From an uncultured Alistipes sp. (GTDB taxonomy: Bacteria; Bacteroidota; Bacteroidia; Bacteroidales; Rikenellaceae), in the NCBI GenBank assembly GCA_949840605.1, contig CATKXN010000157.1, positions 1 through 5,850 on the forward strand: a stretch of DNA of 5,850 nt. Reading direction: 5' to 3'. Under the pieces are notes generated by a model that saw nothing but the letters and a program-made list of their open reading frames with translations, was not told the origin of the DNA and did no database searches. Each line of letters starts with the position of its first letter. Position 1 is the first letter of the stretch. Below are positions 1-5,850 of the stretch, in pieces. Position numbers and translations under genes: made by a program.

Positions 1-649
1 CGGCGGCGTTGATGCGGAAATAGGTCGAAAGCTCCATCGGACAGCGCACCCCCTTGGGGATGTAGCAGAACGAACCGTCGGAAAAGACCGCGGCGTTCAG
101 CGCGGCGTAGAAGTTGTCGGTGTAGGGCACGACGCTCCCGAGGTATTTTTTCACCAGCTCGGGGAAGTCGCGCAGCGCCTCGGAGATCGAACAGAAGATG
201 ATTCCCTTCTCGGCCAGCGTCTCCTTGAAAGTGGTCTTGACCGACACGGAGTCCATCACGGCATCGACCGCAACGCCCGCCAGGGCCATCTGCTCCTCGA
301 GCGGAATGCCCAGTTTGTCGAACGTGCGCTTCAGTTCGGGATCGACTTCGTCCATCGAGCCGAGCTGTTTCCTGGGCTTGGGAGCCGCATAGTAGATGAT
401 TTCCTGAAAGTCGATCGGGGGAATCGTCAGGTGGGCCCACGTCGGAGGTTCCAGCGTCAGCCAGTGGCGGTAGGCTGCCACACGGCGCTCGGTCATCCAC
501 TCCGGTTCGCCCTTTTTGGCGGAGATCAGCCGCACGACCTCCTCCGAAAGACCCTTGCCGATGGTTTCGGTCTCGATGTCCGTCGTGAAGCCGTACTTGT
601 ACTCCTGCTCTCCGATATTTTCCAGTATGTCTTTTTCTTTTTCTGCCAT
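1..649 (-). CDS. sufB: Fe-S cluster assembly protein SufB, N-terminal part (runs off window edge)
   Basis: SufB is the scaffold subunit of the cytosolic SufBCD complex, on which Fe-S clusters are built with sulfur from SufS/SufE and ATP hydrolysis by SufC. I read 216 codons with no stop from ATG 649-647 down to base 2, about 45% of the usual 470-500 residues; the C-terminal core is outside. Family signatures are clear: [17 protein letters not shown] (about residues 71-87), DEVDPEL (100-106), [21 protein letters not shown] (about 123-143), [10 protein letters not shown] (149-158), KKYLGSVVP (167-175) and [28 protein letters not shown] (187-214). The start [21 protein letters not shown] fits the family N-terminus, and no in-frame alternative upstream is plausible. 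There is no Shine-Dalgarno before the ATG. The gene lies below a terminator and a promoter-bearing repeat array, so it probably begins its own transcription unit; sufC, sufD and sufS would be expected beyond base 1. Identity is from recalled family sequence and is very secure. Confidence 0.97.
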   Translation of the reverse strand, partial: MAEKEKDILENIGEQEYKYGFTTDIETETIGKGLSEEVVRLISAKKGEPEWMTERRVAAYRHWLTLEPPTWAHLTIPPIDFQEIIYYAAPKPRKQLGSMDEVDPELKRTFDKLGIPLEEQMALAGVAVDAVMDSVSVKTTFKETLAEKGIIFCSISEALRDFPELVKKYLGSVVPYTDNFYAALNAAVFSDGSFCYIPKGVRCPMELSTYFRINAA

Positions 650-667
650 TACAAGCGAAATATCATG

Positions 668-699
668 CAAAGATACGAATAAGTGAGCGCAAAAGCAAG
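668..699 (-). promoter_or_regulatory. Putative sufB promoter P1 (Bacteroidetes -33/-7 type)
   Basis: On the minus strand TATCTTTG (675-668) matches the Bacteroidetes primary-sigma -7 consensus TAnnTTTG exactly. Twenty bases upstream is CTTG (699-696), a partial match to the -33 TTTG. Initiation a few bases past 668 would leave a leader of only about 10-15 bases before the sufB ATG at 649. The -33 word lies in the inner arm of hairpin A of repeat unit 1. This is a consensus match only, and the same word recurs in each repeat unit, so use in vivo is not shown. Confidence 0.55.
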
Positions 700-740
700 T
701 TCGCTTGCATTTTGCCGAGCGGGAGTATCTTCGGCGAAGC
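668..740. repeat. Tandem repeat unit 1 (73 bp, two hairpins)
   Basis: First of the 73-base units. It opens with CAAAGATACGAATAAGTGAG (668-687), repeated without mismatch at 741-760. Hairpin A (689-715) has outer arms GCAAAA/TTTTGC, inner arms GCAAG/CTTGC, loop TTCG at 700-703 and one unpaired A at 709: 11 pairs in all. Hairpin B spans the junction with unit 2 (725-749): GTATCTT/AAGATAC, a C/A mismatch, GGC/GCC, loop GAA. No open reading frame of interest lies here. From memory, similar intergenic sequence recurs in other Bacteroidales genomes; this was not checked. Confidence 0.85.
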
Positions 741-772
741 CAAAGATACGAATAAGTGAGGGTAATGTCAAA
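741..772 (-). promoter_or_regulatory. Putative second sufB-directed promoter P2 in repeat unit 2
   Basis: TTTG (772-769), 20 bases, then TATCTTTG (748-741) on the minus strand is a full match to the Bacteroidetes -33/-7 pattern and better than P1. It is exactly 73 bases upstream of P1. A transcript from here would have a leader of roughly 85 bases containing hairpin A of unit 1 (689-715) and ending at the sufB ATG. The -7 word also forms one arm of hairpin B (725-749). Function is inferred. Confidence 0.45.
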
Positions 773-813
773 TTTATTTGAACATGGCCGGACGGTAGTA
801 TCTCAGGCGAAGC
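741..813. repeat. Tandem repeat unit 2 (73 bp, diverged centre)
   Basis: Second unit at the same 73-base spacing with no insertion or deletion relative to unit 1. The first 20 bases are identical; the last 21 (793-813) differ from 720-740 at three positions (796, 804, 805). The centre has diverged strongly but still folds at the same places: inner arms TCAAA/TTTGA (768-772 and 777-781) with loop TTTA, unpaired A at 782, then ATG/CAT (765-767 and 783-785) and a weaker outer stem. Hairpin B of this unit (798-822) has GTATCT/AGATAC and GGC/GCC around a GAA loop, with two mismatched pairs. Confidence 0.85.
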
Positions 814-827
814 CAAAGATACGAAAA
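814..827. repeat. Truncated repeat unit 3
   Basis: CAAAGATACGAA at 814-825 repeats the opening of units 1 and 2 at the same 73-base spacing, and the match ends at about 827. It supplies the distal arm of hairpin B of unit 2 and a third TATCTTTG word on the minus strand (821-814). There is no TTTG or TTG 20 bases upstream of it (842-845 is TACC), so it makes a poor promoter. The stretch from 828 to the terminator at 885 shows nothing I can assign. Confidence 0.75.
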
Positions 828-884
828 TCCATTTACATTTTTACCATGTCCCCTGCAAATCCGGTTCCGAAACGGTCAAACGGC

Positions 885-912
885 AAAAAAGGGCGCTCAA
901 ATTTGAGCGCCC
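885..912 (-). terminator. Rho-independent terminator of the glycan-uptake operon
   Basis: A perfect 22-base palindrome, GGGCGCTCAAA / TTTGAGCGCCC (891-901 and 902-912), is followed in the minus-strand direction by six T (plus-strand A run 885-890). It begins 20 bases after the lipoprotein stop at 933-935. There is no matching T run on the other side, so it should act only on transcripts coming from the lipoprotein gene. It isolates sufB from read-through. Confidence 0.92.
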
Positions 913-932
913 CGGCAAACAAAGCCTGCGGC

Positions 933-3900
933 CTATTTGGTATATTCGATAACGACTTTACCGACCTCGACATTGGTAGAAGTGTCCGTGAAATCGATTC
1001 GGAAATCACTCGCATCGACTCCCGCCGCCGCAAAATCGAAGGTGATCGTGGAAGAATTCGCTCCCGCGGGCTCCGCAGCCGGCAGGACCGTCGACGATGC
1101 GCCGTAGGTACACGTCAGCAACTCGGGTTTACGGGCCGAATTGGGGTTGATCGTAATCTTGCGTATCCTGCCCATATCCGAAGCCGCCACATGCGTTTCA
1201 GCCTTGCCCTTGTTGAAATACCACACGACATTTTTCGTACTGCTGTTGCTGTAATAGATATTGCCCGTGAAAGTAATCGTGCTGGCGCCCGTATCATCGG
1301 CAGCCGTCCACGTACTGTCGGTGGCGGCCCAACCGGTCGGCAAGTCCTTGATGTTGGACGAGAGCTCACCCGCCGTAGCCGAAAGGGTCATCGTGTAATC
1401 CGTGCCCGAACCGCCGCCCGAGCCGCCTGCCGGCGTCCAGACGATCGAGAAGACGTTGATACCGCTGTTCTTGCTGTAGATCGTGACCGTCGATCCGGCG
1501 GATGCCGTCGAACAATCGAACGTCAGCTTCACGGCGCCGTCGCCACTCGCAGGAGCCTCCTGCGCCGGCAATTCCGCCCCGTCGACAGCCACGGCCAGCG
1601 CCCGGGCCGTCGTACCGCCCGAAACCGCCTCCACGACCAGCGTACCCGGAGCATCCACCGCGAACGACACGTTCGCCTTCTTCATACTGCCCGTGCCGCC
1701 GAACTGGAAACGCAGCGCTTTCTGTCCGTCTGCATTGTTGTTCGAACCGAACTTGAACTTGCCGCCGCCCATCAGGAACGTAAGTCCCTTATAGGTGAAG
1801 CCGTCCGCGTTCTTCTTCAGATCGGCCGTCTCGGTCATCGTCGCCAGCGCCTCGGCGTTGATATCCCCCGTACTGTTGCCGAATCCGGCCCAAATGGCTG
1901 CAAATTCATCCGCGCCCCAAGCCAGATCCGTCCCGGGACCTGTCGTCGCTTCGGCGACGGTCAGTTTGGCCGTACCGGAATCGGAAGCCTGCGCCGAAGC
2001 GTCGGCGGGGATGGCGACCACCGAAATCGTGTACTCGCCCACGGCAAGCCCGGCGACCGTGGCGGCGGCGATCGTGTAGGAGGTGCCGTTCACGGTCTCG
2101 GCGGCGCCGTTGTCGAAGCTGACGTCATACGACGCCGCGCCTTCGACGGCATCCCACGAAGCCGTCACGGCGGTCTGACCGCCCTTGGTCACTTTCGCCG
2201 GATCGAGCTTCACGACCGGTGCGGCCAGCTTGGTGTCGTTGACCGTCAGCACAGCGCTGCCCGAAGGAGACGGTTTATAGAGGTAGTCGGAGGCGGCCGC
2301 AGCGGTTACCGAAATCGTATAGGTCCCCGGTTTGAGTTTGGCGACGGTCTCGGCCGGAACGGTCATTTCGGTCGCGGAAACGGTCTCCGAGAGACGAACG
2401 GTCTCCTCGGTCTCGCCGGCGAGGGTCGTCAGGGCAAGCCGGTAGGTATAGGTCGCAGCATGGGGAACGGCGGCCCACGAGAAAGTCACGGGAGCGCTGT
2501 CGCCCTTGGTCACCTCGGCGGGAGAGGCCGTAACCGCAGGAGCTGCGAGCGGCGTGGCGTTCTGCCCCGGAGCCTCGGTACCCTCGTACCAGCCGATGCT
2601 GTAAATGTGGTTGATCGTAGCGTCGGTCCAGATCGATACGGTGGCCGAAGCCGGGATGCCCGGGCACGGAATGAAAATCTTGCCGCGGTTGTCGGCCGTG
2701 GGAGCCTCGAACGGTCCGAAACTCTTGCCCAGCGCATCGACATAGGCGTAGAAATTGCGGCCCGCGCCGTTGGCATAACAGTCGATGGCGATCACGCCCT
2801 CGCCCACCACCGCGAACTGCACGGCACGCTGGGTAGGCGCCTCGCCCTCCTTGACGGTCGATTTACCGCGCAGGTCGAGGTAATTGCAGCCATAGTCGGC
2901 ATCGGCGCGGATTTCGACGTTCTTGCCCAAAGCGGCCAGAATCGTGAGGCCGTCGATGGTCTGGTTCGAATCCCAGCTGACGATCTCCCACCCCGTCGTG
3001 AAATCCCAGAAACTGGACTGCCCCAGCGTCGTGACGACCAGGCTGCCCGACTCGACACCGTCGATGTAGACCGAGATCGAGTACTCCGTACGCTCTTTCA
3101 GCCCCTCGAACGTGTAGGTATGCGCGGCAACCTGCTCCCGGGTCAGCGTGACGTCGCGTTCGTCGCCGCCGCCTTTCAGCGCGAGGCCCGTAATCTGCCG
3201 GTCGGCGCCCCACGAAAGGGTGATCGTCGAAGCGCTCTTGTCGGTCACGTCGACGTCGATCTTGTCCGAAGCGACGAACGTGACGGTTCCGCGCACGGCC
3301 TCGTCGCGCAGCAGCTCGACGGTGTAGGCCGTACCGGTCTTAAGGCCGGTGAGTTCATATTCGCCGGCGGCGATCCGGTCGGCGGAAAGAGGGATCTTGC
3401 CGACGTCGGGAGTCACGTTCAGGTCGGTGACGTTCGATCCGGCGACCCAGCGCAAGACGGCGGAAGTGGCCGTGATGTCCTCGTCGGAGACCTTGCCGTC
3501 GTTCAGGAAGAGGTTCTCGACACCCGTGGAGAAGATGCACACCGCGGGTTTCGAATCGGCGACGCCCGTGCGCTGCGAAACGGCGACCAGTTCGGCCTTC
3601 CACGCACGGTTGCCGGGAAGCTCCCTGAAAGCGTAATCCATCGTCCGGACCGTCGCGCCGTCGCCGTCGAGCGGGGCGATGAGGTCCACCTCGTCGTAAA
3701 CGCCGCCGTCGCCGTCGGTGTAGGAGAGCGTCAGCGTATAGTCGGAGATGCCGGTCATGACCGTCCACGAAAAGGCGACGTTCACGTTGTTGGTCAGCGT
3801 ATAGGTGAAGTTCAGCGGGGAGAATTCGCGGTCGTAGGCGATATCCTCGATGATCCCGTCGGGGTCCGAACAGCCGTGAAGCGACGCCGCACCGGCGAAA

Positions 3901-3941
3901 AGCATCACGGACAGCAGGAATTTATTGATGATCGTTTTCAT
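933..3941 (-). CDS. Multi-domain surface lipoprotein, likely glycan-binding (SusE/SusF position), Fn3-like modules
   Basis: 1002 residues. A signal peptide with a hydrophobic core (about 8-20) ends in the lipobox LHGC, Cys24; SDPD follows, matching the acidic tag of surface-exposed Bacteroidetes lipoproteins. His at lipobox -2 is unusual. Visible architecture, inferred from sequence pattern: three Fn3-like beta-sandwiches (about 35-140, 145-223, 226-306); a beta-rich module ending in TVSIWTDATINHIYSIGWYEG (about 311-454); two Ig/Fn3-like repeats alike in sequence (464-568 and 571-664, each opening LAAP and carrying VTKG near its start); a second beta-rich module like the first, ending TVTIYSKNSGINVFSIVWTP (about 672-836); linker GGSGGGSG (839-846); a different C-terminal beta-rich domain (847-1002). 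No catalytic domain is seen. The N-terminus (IAYDREFSPLNF) recalls DUF4957/DUF5123-type lipoproteins of pectin loci, from memory only. It follows the SusD gene by 30 bases and is the last gene before the terminator, so a surface glycan-binding role is likely; the ligand is unknown. Confidence 0.85.
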   Translation of the reverse strand: MKTIINKFLLSVMLFAGAASLHGCSDPDGIIEDIAYDREFSPLNFTYTLTNNVNVAFSWTVMTGISDYTLTLSYTDGDGGVYDEVDLIAPLDGDGATVRTMDYAFRELPGNRAWKAELVAVSQRTGVADSKPAVCIFSTGVENLFLNDGKVSDEDITATSAVLRWVAGSNVTDLNVTPDVGKIPLSADRIAAGEYELTGLKTGTAYTVELLRDEAVRGTVTFVASDKIDVDVTDKSASTITLSWGADRQITGLALKGGGDERDVTLTREQVAAHTYTFEGLKERTEYSISVYIDGVESGSLVVTTLGQSSFWDFTTGWEIVSWDSNQTIDGLTILAALGKNVEIRADADYGCNYLDLRGKSTVKEGEAPTQRAVQFAVVGEGVIAIDCYANGAGRNFYAYVDALGKSFGPFEAPTADNRGKIFIPCPGIPASATVSIWTDATINHIYSIGWYEGTEAPGQNATPLAAPAVTASPAEVTKGDSAPVTFSWAAVPHAATYTYRLALTTLAGETEETVRLSETVSATEMTVPAETVAKLKPGTYTISVTAAAASDYLYKPSPSGSAVLTVNDTKLAAPVVKLDPAKVTKGGQTAVTASWDAVEGAASYDVSFDNGAAETVNGTSYTIAAATVAGLAVGEYTISVVAIPADASAQASDSGTAKLTVAEATTGPGTDLAWGADEFAAIWAGFGNSTGDINAEALATMTETADLKKNADGFTYKGLTFLMGGGKFKFGSNNNADGQKALRFQFGGTGSMKKANVSFAVDAPGTLVVEAVSGGTTARALAVAVDGAELPAQEAPASGDGAVKLTFDCSTASAGSTVTIYSKNSGINVFSIVWTPAGGSGGGSGTDYTMTLSATAGELSSNIKDLPTGWAATDSTWTAADDTGASTITFTGNIYYSNSSTKNVVWYFNKGKAETHVAASDMGRIRKITINPNSARKPELLTCTYGASSTVLPAAEPAGANSSTITFDFAAAGVDASDFRIDFTDTSTNVEVGKVVIEYTK

Positions 3942-3971
3942 ACGTTGCTTGTTTTTTCCTTTTTCAGATCG
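3942..3971 (-). promoter_or_regulatory. Intercistronic leader with weak ribosome-binding site
   Basis: The 30 bases between the SusD-family stop and the lipoprotein ATG are A-rich on the coding strand. An AAGGA (3961-3957) sits about 15 bases before the ATG, farther than an ideal Shine-Dalgarno. No TAnnTTTG promoter word and no terminator are present, so the two genes are probably co-transcribed. The ATG at 3941 is supported by the well-formed signal peptide that follows directly. Confidence 0.5.
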
Positions 3972-5850
3972 CTATCGCACCGGATAACCGTAGTCGTTGG
4001 CCAGCAGGCTGTTGGTGGTGATCGACTGCTTGAAGATCGGCCAGAACATGTGCACGTCGGGATCGTACTGGTAGATCATGTCGATACGTCCCGCGGAGGT
4101 CGTACCGCTCTTGATATACTCCTCCTCGAGCGTGCCGTCGGTCTTCTTCGACGTATAGAGCGTCCAGCCCGTGCCGTCGGGCTCGCCGGCCTCGCCGAAG
4201 TCGAGGCCGTGGAGCTGGATCGTCTCGCCGTCGGCGTCGTATTTGTAGTAGACCTTCGTGCCGATGGTCGCGTAGTCGTAGCTGTCGCCCGTGACGGCCG
4301 AGGTATAGGTCGTGTGGTCGAGCATGGCCTTCATCTTGCCCTTCACGTCGTCGAGCGACGCCTTGAGCAGCCCCCAGCGAATCAGGTCCTGCTTGCGGAC
4401 CTGCTCGCAGTTGAGTTCGAGCATGCGCTCCTTATAGATGGCCTTGAACATGGCGTCCTTCGATCCGATGCCGGCGAGGTAGGTGTCGACCGCATCGTTG
4501 GATTTGAAGGCGCGGTAGCGGACCTTGCGCAGCTGCTCCTTGGCGTAGGGCAGGTCGTTGAGCTCGTTGGCGGCCTCGGCGGCCATCAGCAGCACGTCGG
4601 CATAACGCATCACGATCGGCTTGATGCCGCAGTCGTTGCCCGACACCACGTCGTTCATCCACTCGTAGCGGTACTTGCCGCAATACCATTTCTGCACGTT
4701 CTCCAGCTCCTGCCTGCCGCCGTTCCAGCGATAGGGAACGCAGGTGACGCCGCGGCGGCGGTCGGCCTTGTCATATTCGTAGAAGAGCGTGGGAACCGGC
4801 CCGATGGTGCCGCCCGCACCGGCCTTGCCGCAGTATTTGTCGGCCGTGGCGTGCCGGATGGCGTAGTTGTTCATCCACTGGCCGCGGTTGTCGGCGAAGG
4901 GAATCACGAAAAGGGTCTCGCCCCCGGCCGTGACTTGGCGTTTCATCATGTCGCGCCAGATCTCCTCGAACGAACCTTCCAGTTTCACACAGACGTTCTC
5001 TTTGGCGATCACCTTCTTGCAGGCATCGAGCGCTTTGGTGTAGAGGGCGTTGTCGCCCCACTCCTGCCCCGCTTCGACCAGCTTGCTGCGGCGGTTCGAG
5101 CCTACGTCGCCCGTGCCGATCCGCCCCTCGCCGGGACGCTGCGCATAGCCGGCGGCCGAAAGGCACACGCGGGCCAGCAGACCGTAGGCGAAAGCTTTGT
5201 TGACGCGGGTCACGGTGCCCGTGCGGACACCCTCGCCGGGCCAGTCGACATAACCGACGGCCTCCTCGAGGTCGGCGATGATCAGTTTGTAGATCTCGTC
5301 GCGGTCGCTCCGGGGCTTGTTCACGTCGCCCGTCTCGCCGATGGGCTGGAAGCGCATGGGAACGTCGCCCCAGGCCTTGATCAGGTCGAAATAGAAGAAC
5401 GCGCGCAGCACGAGCGACTCGCCCAGCAGGTAGCGCATCCCGGCGTCGGTCTCGACATGGCCGTACTTGCGGAGCCCCGCAATGGCGAGGTTGGCGTTCT
5501 CGACGGCCGTGTACATCAGCGCGAACTGACCGCTGCTCTCGTTGAGCTGGCTGCCCGCATCGTCGTAGGTGGGATTGTAGGTGTAGATCAGCGTCTTGGT
5601 GTCGGTGGGTTTGTCGGGCGAGGCCGAGACATACCACTCCGAATCCGTGTTGGCGCCGTAGTAGACCAGCCAGCGGTTGCGGTAGGACTTGTCCACGCCG
5701 AACTGGCGGTAGATGTTCATGACGGCCGCCTCGGCATAGGTCTCGTTCGAGAACATGGTCTCCGAATCGGACGACGACGAGGAACGGGTGTCCAGCAGCT
5801 CTTCGCCGCACGAGGAGGCCCTGAGGCCGGCGCAGGCAAGGATATAGATT
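3972..5850 (-). CDS. SusD/RagB-family outer-membrane nutrient-binding lipoprotein (5' end outside window)
   Basis: SusD-family proteins cap the TonB-dependent SusC transporter and hold glycan for import. The frame is open from 5849 to the TAG at 3974-3972 (625 residues). An internal ATG at 5756 looks like a start but is not: reading upstream gives IYILACAGLRASSCGEELLDTRSSSSSDSET, the end of a lipoprotein signal peptide with lipobox ASSC (Cys codon 5810-5808) and an acidic CGEE. Only a few residues should be missing. Numbered from 5849, hallmarks are FYFDLIKAWGDVP (152-164, bases 5396-5358), YADVLLMAAEAANEL (416-430), ERMLELN then RKQDLIRWG (485-493), and the closing FWPI...NDYGYPVR, the equivalent of the usual PIP...QNPGY end. 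These cover the N-terminal SusD-like and C-terminal SusD/RagB domains. A Ser run encoded by near-identical TCG/TCC codons follows the lipidated end. A susC-like gene is expected just upstream. Substrate not determinable. Confidence 0.95.
   Translation of the reverse strand, partial: IYILACAGLRASSCGEELLDTRSSSSSDSETMFSNETYAEAAVMNIYRQFGVDKSYRNRWLVYYGANTDSEWYVSASPDKPTDTKTLIYTYNPTYDDAGSQLNESSGQFALMYTAVENANLAIAGLRKYGHVETDAGMRYLLGESLVLRAFFYFDLIKAWGDVPMRFQPIGETGDVNKPRSDRDEIYKLIIADLEEAVGYVDWPGEGVRTGTVTRVNKAFAYGLLARVCLSAAGYAQRPGEGRIGTGDVGSNRRSKLVEAGQEWGDNALYTKALDACKKVIAKENVCVKLEGSFEEIWRDMMKRQVTAGGETLFVIPFADNRGQWMNNYAIRHATADKYCGKAGAGGTIGPVPTLFYEYDKADRRRGVTCVPYRWNGGRQELENVQKWYCGKYRYEWMNDVVSGNDCGIKPIVMRYADVLLMAAEAANELNDLPYAKEQLRKVRYRAFKSNDAVDTYLAGIGSKDAMFKAIYKERMLELNCEQVRKQDLIRWGLLKASLDDVKGKMKAMLDHTTYTSAVTGDSYDYATIGTKVYYKYDADGETIQLHGLDFGEAGEPDGTGWTLYTSKKTDGTLEEEYIKSGTTSAGRIDMIYQYDPDVHMFWPIFKQSITTNSLLANDYGYPVR

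Noticed and set aside
431..682. Plus-strand open frame of 83 codons and a neighbouring one at 198-392
   Set aside because: They lie antisense to sufB, whose minus-strand translation matches the family residue by residue; compositions are not protein-like.
668..827. CRISPR array
   Set aside because: Only about two units; the conserved segment is contiguous across the junction with a hairpin, the central segments are related rather than unique spacers, and no cas gene is present.
814..845. Third sufB promoter in the truncated repeat unit
   Set aside because: TATCTTTG is present but the position 20 bases upstream reads GGTA on the minus strand, so the -33 element is absent.
885..912. Bidirectional terminator
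   Set aside because: The T run is on one side only; in the plus direction the stem is followed by CGGCAAACAAAG without T residues, and no plus-strand gene ends here.
668..930. Insertion sequence or attachment site remnant
   Set aside because: No transposase or integrase fragment, no target duplication, and no tRNA. The palindromes are explained by the repeat hairpins and the terminator.
1483..3768. Several 80-140 codon frames on both strands inside the lipoprotein gene
   Set aside because: All are Arg/Pro/Ala-rich shadows of the 1002-codon frame, with no recognisable domains.
4771..5811. 346-codon minus-strand open frame, very Arg-rich
   Set aside because: It overlaps the SusD-family gene in another frame; GC-rich codon use keeps the shadow frame open. 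The SusD frame has all the family motifs.

Overview
The window looks like Bacteroidales chromosome, most likely Alistipes or a close relative. The evidence is a GC-rich coding style, a SusD-family lipoprotein, lipoproteins with acidic residues just after the lipidated Cys, Bacteroidetes-type promoter words (TTTG, 20 bases, TATCTTTG) and no strong Shine-Dalgarno sites. The genus is inferred from overall look and not tested by alignment.

All three genes lie on the minus strand, so transcription runs from high to low coordinates. From 5850 down to 3972 is a nearly complete SusD/RagB-family outer-membrane lipoprotein; only the first few residues of its signal peptide are outside the window. Thirty bases later comes a 1002-residue multi-domain surface lipoprotein (3941 to 933), in the place where polysaccharide utilization loci (PULs) carry surface glycan-binding proteins (SusE/SusF-like). 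It ends at a textbook intrinsic terminator (912 to 885). A SusC TonB-dependent transporter would be expected just upstream of the SusD gene, beyond base 5850, but is not visible. The SusD protein and the lipoprotein would capture a glycan at the cell surface and pass it to that transporter. The substrate cannot be read from this window; a resemblance of the lipoprotein N-terminus to proteins from pectin loci is only a weak hint.

Below the terminator, 650-884 is non-coding. Its core (668-827) is a tandem repeat with a period of exactly 73 bases: two full units and the start of a third. Each full unit can form two hairpins and contains a promoter-like pair of elements pointing at sufB. The arms of the first hairpin differ between the units mostly by paired, compensating changes. 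This is the least explained part of the window.

From 649 to 1 is the N-terminal 216 codons of sufB, a housekeeping Fe-S cluster assembly gene running off the low-coordinate edge. The terminator plus the repeat/promoter array separates the glycan operon from the sufB transcription unit.
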